64,000 nucleotides of DNA from Bradyrhizobium sp. ORS 285 (GTDB taxonomy: Bacteria; Pseudomonadota; Alphaproteobacteria; Rhizobiales; Xanthobacteraceae), in contig NZ_LT859959.1 of NCBI RefSeq assembly GCF_900176205.1, positions 1,116,001-1,180,000 of the forward strand, in the 5' to 3' direction. The translations under genes were made by a program, and so were the position numbers. Positions within the stretch are counted from its first letter, which is position 1. Every line of letters begins with the position of its first letter. The notes under the pieces were generated by a model, which saw only the letters and a program-made list of their open reading frames with translations, made no database searches and had not been told where the DNA came from. This document shows, piece after piece, positions 17,611 through 27,291 of the stretch.

Positions 17611-17679
17611 CTAGGATCGGCGTGTCTGTAGAGCATGACGTGTAGCCGGCGTCAGGGCTGCTTTGCAAAATTGCAAGGC
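17611..17679. repeat. Dispersed 69-base repeat, copy 1
   Basis: An identical sequence occurs at 40491-40559. It begins CTAGGATCGGCGTGTCTG and ends in TTTGCAAAATTGCAAGGC. Here the palindrome continues into CAGCCC (pairing with GGGCTG at 17655-17660), so this copy can form a hairpin. It probably is the end of an unidentified mobile element. Confidence 0.75.
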
Positions 17680-17829
17680 AGCCCCAACCGGCGCGATGTG
17701 GAATGAACGAACCAGAAGTGCGATCAGCAAGGTATTCCGAAACTTTCGAACTGGGGCTCCGACAAAACGCGCGGCCAAAGGCGCAGGCTCCTGCCTCGCC
17801 ATCCAGTAGCTTTTAGACTCCTGGTGTGT

Positions 17830-17925
17830 TTACGCGAAGCAGCGCGGGTGGACGGATTTGCGTTGGTCACCGGCGCTTGCCTGGCAGGGTCGGGTTGATG
17901 ACACCGACCTGATTCGAGAGATCAC
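17830..17925 (+). mobile_element. IS256-family left-end fragment
   Basis: This stretch (GCGGGTGGACGGATTTGCG through ACCTGATTCGAGAG) matches the untranslated left end of the complete IS256 copies (compare 54788-54870) with scattered changes. The transposase gene does not follow. Confidence 0.65.
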
Positions 17926-18106
17926 TAGCCGGTCGGCCAAGGGCCATTGCTCGAGATGAAGACGGCCTGTGGCGACGATTGAACGGGGTTTTGGCTTGCC
18001 AGGCGCGAGTCTATGTCGCCGAGAAAAACGAGATCTGCAGCATCCGGCGGCTCTTCCACTTCCGCAACCGCACCCAGTTCTGTTCGCTAGTCTCTTCGAT
18101 GATTCG

Positions 18107-18350
18107 TTAGGAAGCTTGACCGAAGTCAATCGATCCGGAATAACATTGCCGCCTGCTCGGCGATGAGGAAGCCGTAAGTTGCGATGCACAGCGTGGCGTG
18201 GTGATGGAAGCCGCGGCAGCCCCTTCCTCATAGTGGCTGAGCCCGATCTGCTGCTTCAGCTCTTCATAGTCGCGCTCGACCGTCCGGCGCAGCTTGGTGA
18301 AGTCGACAAGCTTCCGGAATGGGGTTGTCGCAGGCAGCATCGAGAGCTAG
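18107..18350 (-). pseudogene. IS701-type transposase fragment
   Basis: The minus strand encodes FRKLVDFTKLRRTVERDYEE then LKQQIGLSHYEEG, and after a frameshift the HHHATLCIATYGFL-type block. This is the C-terminal signature of IS701-family transposases. It is cut at the right by the IS3 element starting at 18401. Confidence 0.65.
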
Positions 18351-18463
18351 TATCTGGTCAGCTCTTTTTCCTCTTTGGGCCATTGGATCGGCAGCCTCTC
18401 TGACCTTGCCCTAGGGCTTAATCCAGTTTGAAGTTCGTTCTGGCCCCTAGAGAGGATCAGAGC

Positions 18464-18730
18464 ATGAAGCGCAGCCGCTTTGCGGAAGAGCAGATCACCG
18501 GGATTTTGAAGGAGCACGAGGCTGGCGTTGCGGTCGCCGATCTGTGCCGCAAGCATGGCGTGAGCGACGCCAGCATTTACAAGCGGAAGACCAAGTTCGG
18601 CGGAATGGACGTCTCGGAGGCCAAGCGGCTGAAGACGCTGGAGGACGAGAACACGCGGCTGAAGCGGCTGCTGGCGGACACCATGCTGGACAATGCCGCC
18701 CTGAAGGATCTCCTGGGAAAGAAGTGGTGA
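18464..18730 (+). CDS. IS3-family OrfA (helix-turn-helix)
   Basis: An 88-residue transposase N-terminal component with helix-turn-helix ([17 protein letters not shown], then [17 protein letters not shown]) and a leucine-zipper-like coiled coil ([18 protein letters not shown]). In IS3 elements OrfA binds the inverted repeats and joins OrfB through frameshifting. Its stop overlaps the orfB GTG (GTGA). It is nearly identical to the copy at 28229-28495. Confidence 0.85.
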   Translation: MKRSRFAEEQITGILKEHEAGVAVADLCRKHGVSDASIYKRKTKFGGMDVSEAKRLKTLEDENTRLKRLLADTMLDNAALKDLLGKKW

Positions 18731-19364
18731 CGCCCGCGGCGAAGCGGCAGGCTGTCGCACATCTCGTGGGCGTTCACGGGACGAGCGAACGGCGGGCGTG
18801 TAAAGCCATCGGCTGTTGCCGCATGACGGTCAGATACCAGACGAGCCGGGCCGATGATGCCGGGCTGCGGCAGCGCATGAGGGCGATAGCCCATGAGCGC
18901 CGCCGCTTCGGCTATCGTCGCCTGCACGTCCTGCTCAGGCGAGAGGGCTGCCTGGTCAATCACAAGAAGCTGTTCCGGCTGTACCGGGAGGAACGGCTCA
19001 CGGTGCGCCGCAGAGGTGGCCGCAAGCGGGCCCTCGGCACACGTGCGCCGATGACGGTGCCGCTGCTCCCGAATGATCGCTGATCGCTCGACTTTGTGTC
19101 GGATCAGATGACCGACGGCCGGCGCTTTCGCATCCTGACCGTGGTCGACGACTGCGCCCGCGGGTGCCTGGCGCTGGTGGCCGACACCTCACTCTCGGGC
19201 GCCCGGGTCGCTCGGAGCTAGACCGGCTGGTCGCCGAGCGCGGCAAGCCCAGGATGGTGGTGAGCGACAACGGCAGCCAGCTCACCAGCAATGCCATCCT
19301 GACATGGGCTGATCAGAGCCGTGTCGCCTGGCACTACATCGCGCCGGGCAAACCCATGCAGAAC
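18727..19364 (+). pseudogene. IS3-family orfB, 5' part
   Basis: The frame matches the intact orfB at 27102-28232 (minus) from [18 protein letters not shown] to the DDE core. A TGA replaces the Trp codon at 19081 (LLPNDR-stop-SLDF), a base is lost near 19218, and the IS66 element cuts it at 19364. The continuation with [20 protein letters not shown] lies at 22056-22157. Confidence 0.85.
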
Positions 19365-19450
19365 GTATCGCTCCGGCGTAGGCCGCCTTGTTCGGCGTCA
19401 CCGGCCGCCTAAGGATATGGCCTTAAGTCCAGCCTTGAGGTCATGCGGCG

Positions 19451-19846
19451 ATGCAGATGGAAGTTTTGGGCGCCGAACGGCGGCGTCGATGGAGTTATGA
19501 GGATAAGGTTCGTCTGATCGAGGAGACGATGCAGTCCGGGCAGACCGTCTGCGGAGTTGCCCGGCGGCATGGGGTGGCTCAGAGCCTGCTGTTCACCTGG
19601 CGCCGGCAGGCGCGGCAGGGCCGGCTGGGTGCCGAGGCTGTGCCGGCTATCGTTCCTGTCGCCATCGTGTCGTCGCAGGCTGACGACTTGACGAGGGTGC
19701 CATCACCACCGTCGCCATCGCGTGCCGCACCGAGCATGCGGGCCGGAACGATCGAGATCGAACTGGACGACTGCTGCGTGCGCGTCGACCGCGACGTGGA
19801 CACCGAGGCACTTCGGCGCATTCTCGACCTTTTGAGGCGGCGATGA
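19451..19846 (+). CDS. tnpA: IS66 TnpA (OrfA)
   Basis: A 131-residue IS66 accessory protein with a helix-turn-helix near the N-terminus (RRRWSYEDKVRLIEETMQSG, GVARRHGVAQSLLFTWRRQ). The family needs it for full transposition activity, although its exact role is unsettled. The stop overlaps the tnpB start by 4 bases (ATGA). Confidence 0.88.
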   Translation: MQMEVLGAERRRRWSYEDKVRLIEETMQSGQTVCGVARRHGVAQSLLFTWRRQARQGRLGAEAVPAIVPVAIVSSQADDLTRVPSPPSPSRAAPSMRAGTIEIELDDCCVRVDRDVDTEALRRILDLLRRR

Positions 19847-20160
19847 TTCCGATCCCGAGCGACGTCAAGGTCTGGATTGCGACCGGCCACACGGACATGC
19901 GCCGTGGTATGCAGAGCCTGGCCCTGATGGTCCAGGAGATTTTGAAGCGAGATCCCCACGCCGGCGATCTCTACATCTTCCGCGGCCGTCGCGGGGATCT
20001 GGTCAAGATCCTGTGGCATGACGGAATCGGCTTGTCGCTCTACGCCAAGCGCCTCGACCGAGGAAAGTTCATCTGGCCTTCGGTGTCCAATGGCGCGGTG
20101 TCGATCTCGGCCGCGCAGATGGCCTACATGCTTGAGGCGATCGATTGGAGGAATCCGTAG
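19843..20160 (+). CDS. tnpB: IS66 TnpB (OrfB)
   Basis: A 105-residue IS66 OrfB-like protein with the signature blocks VWIATGHTDMRRGMQSLALM, GDLYIFRGRRGDLVKILWHD and GLSLYAKRLDRGKFIWP. It is required for IS66 transposition and overlaps tnpA. It ends at a TAG that is mutated in copy 2. Confidence 0.9.
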   Translation: MIPIPSDVKVWIATGHTDMRRGMQSLALMVQEILKRDPHAGDLYIFRGRRGDLVKILWHDGIGLSLYAKRLDRGKFIWPSVSNGAVSISAAQMAYMLEAIDWRNP

Positions 20161-20259
20161 CTGACATGGCGGCCACAAAGCGCAGGCTGAGCAGAGATAG
20201 TTGCGGATTCCGGTATTTAGGGAGTTCCAACCGGCCTGATCTGTGATTCACTACGTCGC

Positions 20260-21911
20260 ATGAAAGCTGATTGCGATGCTGGACCGGATGACGTCGTCGC
20301 CCTGAAACAGGCGCTGGGGGCCGAGCGCGCGAAGGGATTGGAGGTCGCTGCCGAGCTTGCGGCTGCCCGAGCCAAGGCATCGGAAGACGAAGCCCTGATC
20401 GCGTCCCAGAAGCTGCAGATCGCCAAGCTGAGGCATCAGATCTACGGGCAGCGGTCGGAGCGTTCATCACGCCTGCTCAACAACTGGCGCTGACGTTCGA
20501 AGAGCAGGAAGCTGGCGCCACCGAGGACGAGCTTGCGGCGGAACGCGCCGCGGTGAAGACCAGCACGGTCCGCGCCTTCACGCGCAAGCGCACCGAGCGA
20601 CAAACCTTCCCCGAACATCTGCCCCGCGAGCGGGTGGTGATCGAGCCGCCGGCGGCTTGCGAATGCTGCGGCAGCCAGCGGCTGCGCAAGCTCGGCGAGG
20701 ACGTGACGCGGACGCTGGAGGTGGTGCCGCGCCAATGGAAGGTGATCGAGACGGTGCGGGAGAAGTTCTCCTGCCGGGACTGCGAGAAGATCAGCCAGGC
20801 GCCGGCGCCGTTCCATGCCGTGGCGCGGGGATGGGCCGGGCCGAGCCTGCTGGCGATGATCATGTTCGAGAAGTTCGGTCAGCATCAGCCCTTGAACCGC
20901 CAGGCCGAGCGCTACGCGCTGGAGGGCGTGCCGATAGCGCTCTCGACCATGGCGGATGCCGTGGGGTCGGTCTGTGCGTCGCTGGACCCGCTGCTGCGCC
21001 TGGTTGAAGCGCATGTCATGACGGCCGAGCGCCTTCATGCCGACGATACGACCGTGCCGGTGCTGGCCAAGGGAAAGACTGACACGGGGCGGTGCTGGAT
21101 CTATGTCCGGGACGACCGGCCGTTCGGTGGTGCGGACCCGCCGGCAGCGATGTTCTACTACTCGCGTGATCGCAAGGGCGAGCATCCGCAGGCGCATCTG
21201 GCGCGGTATACCGGCATCCTGCAGGCCGACGCCTATGACGGCTATAACCAGCTCTATCTGGCTGGACGCGGCCCTGGACCGATCCACGAGGCGTCGTGCT
21301 GGGCGCATGCGCCGCGCCCGTTCTTTGCCATGGCCGATCTGGAGGAGAATGCGCGCCGCAAGGCTGCGGGCAAGAAGGAGATCCCGCTTTCTCCGATCGC
21401 AATCGAGGTCGTGCGCCGGATCGATGCGTTGTTCGAGATCGAGCGTTCCATCAATGGCAAAAGCGCGCAGGAGCGTCTCGAAGCACGGCAGACGCTCAGT
21501 CGGCCTTTGACCGAAGACCTGCGGCTCTACATGCAAGAGCAACTCGCCAAGCTCGCCCGGGGGCACGACCTTGCCAAGGCATTCAACTACGTGCTGAAGC
21601 GATGGCCGAGCTTCACGCTGTTCCTCGATGACGGTCGTGTGTGCCTCTCCAACAATGCCGCCGAGCGCGGTCTGCGAGGCATCGCCCTTGGTCGAAAATC
21701 CTGGCTCTTCTGCGGGTCCGATCGCGGCGGCCGGCGCGCAGCTGCGATGTACAGCCTGATCGTCACCGCCAAAATGAACGGGATCGATCCGCAAGCCTGG
21801 CTGACCGATGTCATTGACCGGATTGCCGCTCACCCGTCCCAACGGCTCGACGAACTGCTGCCCTGGAACTGGACGCCTCAGGCCGCAGCGCTCTCCACCC
21901 GAGCAGCATGA
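20260..21911 (+). pseudogene. tnpC: IS66 tnpC transposase, frameshifted
   Basis: The N-terminal 77 codons (20260-20493) end at a TGA shortly after [12 protein letters not shown]. The rest, including the zinc-finger-like CECCGSQRL and CRDCEK, the DDE core ([22 protein letters not shown]) and the C-terminal [18 protein letters not shown] block, continues in another frame to 21911. Restoring one base near 20487 ([12 protein letters not shown]) would give a normal transposase. Copy 2 has the same break. Confidence 0.85.
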
Positions 21912-22055
21912 CCACGCACGTCAACAAAGTTCACCACGTCACCACCATCGCCAAGGTTGCCAAGGACCTCGGCGAAGATGAGGAATGGTTGCACGACGTC
22001 GCCAGCGAATTGGACATCGAGGATGGCGTCATCTGGGTCTATGGCGGATGCTTAC
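21908..22055 (+). pseudogene. IS66 small accessory ORF, 3' truncated
   Basis: It begins [20 protein letters not shown] and matches the 73-residue ORF of copy 2 (42204-42425), but the last third was removed by the 134-base deletion. The frame now runs out through the IS end into the interrupted orfB. Confidence 0.7.
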
Positions 22056-22159
22056 TGCAGAACGCCTTCATCGAGAGCTTCAACGGCCGCCTGCGGGATG
22101 AGCTGCTGAATGAGACGCTGTTCACCTCGCTCGCCCAGGCCCGTGTCGCTCTCCGATGA

Positions 22160-23050
22160 TTCTTGGTCGCCGCGCGCGCCGGCGCCGTCCTGGCCGCCAT
22201 TGGCTCTATGCTCTTACACTGCCCGGGAAGAATCAGGCCTGTACAATGATCGTGAAGCGGTTTTACTCTGCCCGCGCTGCCCGATCTCGCTCGCGAGACC
22301 CTCGACCTAGGCTGAAGATCGACGCGCACTGTCTTCCTCAAGCTTGAGATCCATTCGACCCTCCCGCGCGTGAAAGTCTGAATCTCTACAAATACTCGAG
22401 TCTTACTTGGGGTATATCGTCGATTTTTAAGTCAGTAGTACTAAACAGCGTAGCGACCACTTGCAGGTCTGACATGACCGAACGGTCCGGATAGATATAA
22501 AGACTGTGGAACCGAAGTATGGACCGCTTCAAGCCGTGTGTAAACTCCAATCAATTTTAGAATTAGACGGACAAAATTCTCTAAGTCATTGAGGCGTCCC
22601 CGCGGCAACCCTGACAGCGCAGAGCAAAGTGGAAAGCCCATGGTTCAAACACGCCCGAACCTCCATCGTTGCCGCTCAATAACACAAGCACGCCAAGTGT
22701 CGGACACGACGTGGTCCGTTCGCCAGCCGCGCGAACGGCTGGACGGTCGGTCACCAGACCTTCAATACCGATACCGCAAACGATGCCCGCAAAACCAGCC
22801 CCGACGAAATGCCACCCCGGAAAACATGCATTCGGGCGGCAATGAGCAACCGGGTGCGACGTTGGAAATAGGACGGCGAACGATGCGACAGTTACGCGGC
22901 TATGTACCATCGGCGCAATTGCGGTCGCTGAGAGGACACCGTGGCAAGGCGCGTCACCGTCATCGCGAATTCGGGCCCATGATCACCCGTCCCCCGTTCT
23001 GTCAACCATCGCTCGTGCGAACGAAACGGCGAGGCGGCATGTCCGCAGCG
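22160..23050. other. About 890 bases with no recognisable gene
   Basis: Neither strand shows a frame with family resemblance, start signal and credible length. The composition at 22360-22600 is noticeably AT-richer than the flanks, in line with foreign or decayed DNA. It lies between IS3 debris and an IstB remnant. Confidence 0.5.
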
Positions 23051-23054
23051 TCAC

Positions 23055-23690
23055 GGGCTCAGGTCTTTCGGGCGGATTGCCGAGTTTGGCGCAGCGGCTC
23101 GCCGGTGAGATCGAGCCGATGAGCGTTGTGGGCGAGGCGATCGAGCGTGGCGTCAGCATCGTTTGGATATCTATTGGGCACATGCCTCTGGTCCAGGAAC
23201 TGTTGGGGACGATGATGGGAAGGTGACTGCAGGGATCTTCGGAAAAGTTGCAGGAGAGCTGACGGGCGCCGGCATCGGGCGGTTCCAGCCCCCAATCATG
23301 GAGGATCAGCAGATCGACACGGCGGGGTGCCGCGGAATAACGTATGGCGGCCGTCGCCGTGCGCGAGAGCTAGGTCATCGAACAGCGGCGGAACATGTTG
23401 ATAAGAGCACTGATCGATTGTCACGGCGGACTTGTGGCCGAGCGTCGAGGCCAGCCAGCCAGCCAGCCAGCCAGCCAGCTCTTGCCGACGCCGAGCGGGC
23501 CCCAGATCAGCAGGTTGGCCTGGTCGTCTATCGAGCCTCCCGACAAGCTTGGTAACCAGTAGGCAGTCGAGGCCGCGCGGGATGCCGTCGTCAATGTCCT
23601 CGACGCACGCCTACTGGCGTAGCTTAGCCAGGTGAGTGGCAAGCCGTGCTTCATGCTGGCGTCGATGGTAGCGACCTCCAAGCTAAACAA
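23055..23690 (-). pseudogene. istB: IS21-type IstB ATPase remnant
   Basis: Read leftward, the pieces give DDQANLLIWGPLGVGKSWLA (Walker A), GHKSA, LFDDLALARAR, the aspartate-rich LICSSSMIGGWN region and finally ATLDRLAHNAHRLDLTGEPL. Together these are the recognisable order of IstB, broken by several frameshifts. A (CCAG)7 expansion lies right after the Walker A motif. Confidence 0.75.
23451..23478. repeat. (CCAG)7 tetranucleotide repeat
   Basis: Seven perfect CCAG units lie inside the IstB remnant directly after the Walker A codons. On the minus strand they read as LAGW repeats. Slipped-strand expansion is the obvious cause. Confidence 0.95.
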
Positions 23691-23784
23691 TGTTAGCACG
23701 GTGACCTACACCGCTCAACCGCCTGAGCCGATCATCGAGGGCCAGCCCCGAGCCAGGATCAACGATCTCATGCCTTGGCCACTC

Positions 23785-23820
23785 GTCAGTATCCCGTAAG
23801 ATAGGTTTGCCATCCTAGTA
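23785..23820 (+). promoter_or_regulatory. Candidate tts box upstream of the trehalose-6-phosphate synthase
   Basis: GTCAGTATCCCGTAAGATAG followed at 32 bases by TAG resembles the TtsI-binding tts box. It shares GTCAG, the central CG and AAG with the box of nopE in this window. It lies about 70 bases before the ATG at 23890. The match is weaker than those of nopC and nopE. Confidence 0.5.
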
Positions 23821-23889
23821 CTGTAGGATATCTCTCGATGCTAGTCCGCGACTTAATCGAACGCAAACATCGTCAAACGGAGTTTTGAG

Positions 23890-25695
23890 ATGGCTCGAAT
23901 TCACGACACGCTCGACACAGCAGCGTTGGCTTACGGCAGTACATCAGCTTCAGCTCCGCAAGATGAAGCTGCCTTTGACCGGCATCTCGACGAGAGACCG
24001 CAGGGGCAGAACGATCAAGACGATGCGGGTAATTCCGATCCTATTTTCTTGGCGGACGTAGATCGCGGCGATGCAGTCAACCAGCAGCCTGATTTGAGGC
24101 TTGTCGTCATTTCGAACCGCGTTGCGCCGTTTGACCCCAGCAAACCTCAGACGGGCGGGCTTGCCGCGGCGCTCGAGCCGGTTGTCCAACGTTCCGGCGC
24201 CATTTGGATTGGATCCTCTGAACACCGCGGCGACGGGAGCGAGCGTCCACTGCCACTGGTGCAGACCGGTGCAGGCGAGGTGGCCAGGCTCGATCTGCCA
24301 GCTAAGGATTATCCTGGCTATTATCGCGGCTTTTCCAATTCGACGCTGTGGCCGGCATTGCACTCCCTGTCTGGCCAGATGTCGGGCTCGGACGAGGATT
24401 ATGAAGGCTATCGAAACATCAATGACTTTATTGCACGCGCGGCCTTGGGGGTCCGCGATCGTGACGCTTTCTGGGTGCATGATTATCATTTGCTCCCGCT
24501 TGGAGCCGCATTGCATGACTTTGGCATAGAGCGGCCAACCGGATTTTTTCTCCACACGCCGTGGCCTGCACCCGAAATGATCGAGCGCGTACCCCATCAT
24601 CGCGAATTAATGAATTCAATGCTAAAATACGATTTGCTCGGCTTTCAGACGAACCGAGATCTGGAAAATTTCGTAGCCGGCTTGCGGGCGGTTTTTGGGC
24701 TCGAGAGCAAGGACGGTGTCGTGACCACAGAGCGCGGCCAGACGCGGCTTCAAAAATTTCCAATCGGTATCGATCCCAAGCAGTTCGCGGAGTATCTTGC
24801 AGCAGATCTTTCTCCGGCGGAGCAAGAAAAAGTGTCATCACTCCTTCAAAAATTCGAGGGTACCAAATTCGCGATCGGCGTAGACCGGCTCGATTACACG
24901 AAGGGTATCGACAAACGGGTCGAAGCGCTCAATCAGCATCTCAAGGCGGAGCCGCACAGTATCTCATTGTTGCAAATCGCGCCTTCCTCTCGCGCCGACG
25001 TCGAAGAATACCAGAAATACAAAGATTCCGTGGAGAACGCGATCAATCACGTCAACAACGAGCATGGCACGAACGAGTGGAGGCCGATCCACTACACGAA
25101 TGACTCGTTCAGCCAGGCTGCACTCGCGCGTCTTTACCGCGCGGCCAAGATAGGAGTGGTGACGCCGTTGCGCGACGGTATGAACCTAGTAGCTAAAGAA
25201 TATGTTGCTGCACAAGATCCGCAGGATCCCGGCGTGCTGATTCTATCCAAGTTTGCCGGTGCGGCTGAAGATTTCAGCGAGAATGAGGCGCTGTTGGTGG
25301 ATCCGAATTACCCTGAAGAGATTGCAGCCGCTATTTCGAAGGCAGCCAACATGCCGCTTGATGAACGTGTCGCGCGTTGGCGGCCGATGATGAACAAAAT
25401 CGAATCTTTTACAATCCACGATTGGGCGGCGGACAACGTTCGAGAGATCAACAAAAGCCGGATCACCGTTCCGGCCGATCAATTCCACCGTGTCGGTCTC
25501 GGCTGGACTAACGAGTTTCAACTGCCGCAGTTCGAAAGGCATGTTGAGGCACTGAAAGCCTATAACACGATCGACTCCGCGGATGTCGACAAAAAGGAAA
25601 GGGCCCATAAAGAGGTGGAAGAGACTCGTGAGGCGTTTAGGGCGACACTGGAACATACACAGGACCGACTGTGGGACCTGCCAGGGAAGTTGTAG
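23890..25695 (+). CDS. otsA: Trehalose-6-phosphate synthase (GT20) with N-terminal extension; possible type III effector
   Basis: The 601-residue protein has a full GT20 domain from about residue 69: LVVISNRVAP, TGGLAAAL, the FFLHTPWPAPE loop, DRLDYTKGID (phosphate-contacting Arg/Lys in the E. coli enzyme) and DGMNLVAKEYVAAQ. OtsA makes trehalose-6-phosphate from UDP-glucose and glucose-6-phosphate. The enzyme normally starts at the first beta strand. Here about 68 polar, Ser/Asp/Gln-rich residues precede it, much as in secreted effectors. No phosphatase (otsB) is adjacent. Ralstonia effector RipTPS is a known type III-delivered trehalose-6-phosphate synthase. With the candidate tts box and T3SS neighbours, secretion is a reasonable hypothesis. 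A housekeeping or symbiotic stress role is the alternative. Confidence 0.9.
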   Translation: MARIHDTLDTAALAYGSTSASAPQDEAAFDRHLDERPQGQNDQDDAGNSDPIFLADVDRGDAVNQQPDLRLVVISNRVAPFDPSKPQTGGLAAALEPVVQRSGAIWIGSSEHRGDGSERPLPLVQTGAGEVARLDLPAKDYPGYYRGFSNSTLWPALHSLSGQMSGSDEDYEGYRNINDFIARAALGVRDRDAFWVHDYHLLPLGAALHDFGIERPTGFFLHTPWPAPEMIERVPHHRELMNSMLKYDLLGFQTNRDLENFVAGLRAVFGLESKDGVVTTERGQTRLQKFPIGIDPKQFAEYLAADLSPAEQEKVSSLLQKFEGTKFAIGVDRLDYTKGIDKRVEALNQHLKAEPHSISLLQIAPSSRADVEEYQKYKDSVENAINHVNNEHGTNEWRPIHYTNDSFSQAALARLYRAAKIGVVTPLRDGMNLVAKEYVAAQDPQDPGVLILSKFAGAAEDFSENEALLVDPNYPEEIAAAISKAANMPLDERVARWRPMMNKIESFTIHDWAADNVREINKSRITVPADQFHRVGLGWTNEFQLPQFERHVEALKAYNTIDSADVDKKERAHKEVEETREAFRATLEHTQDRLWDLPGKL

Positions 25696-25867
25696 CCGAT
25701 GGAGGCCAGAGCGAGCGTTGGCAGCTTCTTCCTATCGAAGCCAGAGAAAGTCGTGCCCCATGCGGTGCTCGATCTTGAGATGCCGATGTCGGTCCTCCGG
25801 CAATCTTCGAGCTTAATCGTAAGCGTCACAGCTCTATTCTGTCCGAAGTGTTATCCGGCTTGCGAAT

Positions 25868-27291
25868 TGTTCCCCCTAAGCTGGGGGACCGGCGTCCAAA
25901 GATGCCCCCCGATTGTTGGCCGTAGCAGGCCTCCGACTTCGGGTTGAGCGGGTGGTCAGGGGGATGCTGGTTGCAGAGACGGTTGCGCGGATCAGGCGCG
26001 AGCGCATCGTCAAGGGCAAGACGATCAAGGAGATTGCGCGAGACCTCAAGGTCTCGCGGAAGACCGTCCGCAAGGTGCTGCGGTCGGACGAGACATCATT
26101 CGAGTACGAGCGGGTGGTGCAGCCCCGGCGGAAGCTTGGGCAATGGACAAACGAGCTTGAGCGATTGTTGTCGGCCAACGCGCAGAAGGCGTCACGCGAA
26201 CGGCTGGCGTTGATCCGGATCTTTGAGGAGCTGCGCAGCCAAGGCTATGACGGCAGCCATGATGCGGTGCGGCGCTACGCCAGGCGTTGGGGCAGGGAAC
26301 ACGGCGAGGCCACGGCGGCGGCCTATGTGCCGTTGAGCTTTGCGCCGGGTGACGCCTACCAGTTCGACTGTAGCGACGAGATCGTTTTGTTGAACGGGGT
26401 GACGGTGACCGCGAAGGTCGCCCAGGGTCGGCTCTGTCACAGCCGGATGCTGTTCGTCCGCGCCTATCCGCGCGAGTCGCAGGAGATGGTGTTCGACGCT
26501 TACGACCGGGCGTTCGCCTTGTTTAAGGGCGCCTGCCGTTGCGGCATCTACAACAACATGAAGACCGCGGTCGAGACGATCTTCGTCGGCAAGGACCGAC
26601 AATACAATCGCCGCTTCCTGCAGAATTACAGCCATCATCTGGTCGAGCCGGTCGCCTGTACGCCCGCCTCGGGCTGGGAGGAAGGCCAGGTCGAGAACCA
26701 GGTCGGCCTAGTCCGCGAGCGCTTCTCCACGCATCGGCTGCGGTTCAGGAGTTACGAGGAGTTGAACGCCTGGCTGCTCGACAAGTGCATCGCCTACGCC
26801 AAGGCGCATCGCCATCTCGAACTGGCGGAGCAGACGATCTGGAGGTGTTCGAGGCCGAACGCCCCAAGCTCGTCCCCTATGCCGGCGGCTCGACGGCTTC
26901 CATGCGGTGCCGGCCTCGGTCTCGAAGACATGTCTGGTCCGCTTCTACAACAACAAGTACTCGGTGGCGGCGAACGCCGCTGGCCGCCCGGTCGAGGCCC
27001 ATGCCTATGCGGACCGCATCATCATCCGCCAGGACGGTAGGATCGTCGCTGAGCACAAAGCGCGCGTTCGGCCGAGGCGAGACACTCTACGACCCCTGGC
27101 ACTACGTGCCGGTGCGCGTCCGCAAGCCCGCGGCCCGGGGCACCGGCGCGCCCTTTAGGACTGGGGGCTGCCGGCCGCGATGGAGCGCGTGCGACGCAGG
27201 CTCGCCGGTGTCGACGATGGCGGCCGGCAGATGGTCGATATCCTCACCGCGGCGGAGTGGACGCCCTCGGCGATCGCCTGTGTACAGGCGG
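25868..27291 (+). mobile_element. IS21-family element B, decayed and 3' truncated
   Basis: It contains an istA gene that begins around 25964, loses its frame near 26845 and is cut at 27292 by the IS3 element B copy 2. No istB follows. The left end (GGGGGACCGGCGTCCAAAGA around 25883) resembles sequence at 40570. Confidence 0.75.
25964..27290 (+). pseudogene. istA: istA transposase, frameshifted
   Basis: The intact part shows the IstA helix-turn-helix (GKTIKEIARDLKVSRKTVRK) and the rve catalytic core (AYQFDCSDE..., NNMKTAVE, and W-E-E-G-Q-V-E-N). It then leaves frame after HLELAEQTIW. Remaining C-terminal pieces are readable in other frames ([28 protein letters not shown]). Several frameshifts make it non-functional. 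Confidence 0.85.

Larger units (their letters stand above)
19365..22055 (+). mobile_element. IS66-family element, copy 1
   Basis: Ends: GTATCGCTCCGGCG at 19365 and, reversed, GTAAGCATCCGCC at 22055. An 8-base target duplication TGCAGAAC lies at 19357-19364 and 22056-22063. The 2691 bases are 134 shorter than copy 2 (42144-44968) because of a deletion near the right end between two GCCGTAG repeats. It carries tnpA, tnpB, a frameshifted tnpC and the start of a small accessory gene. Confidence 0.92.
18401..22160 (+). mobile_element. IS3-family element B, copy 1, interrupted by IS66
   Basis: The left end TGACCTTGCCCTAGGGC matches that of copy 2 (27292-28559, minus strand). The element carries orfA (18464-18730) and a ruined orfB, which is split by the IS66 element at 19365-22055 and flanked by an 8-base target duplication (TGCAGAAC). 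The orfB frame resumes at 22056 and fades out near 22157; the right end is missing. Confidence 0.85.

Noticed and set aside
22160..23050. Possible nod box or nodulation gene in the gene-free stretch
   Set aside because: No nod-box core or nod/nol protein motif was found on either strand.
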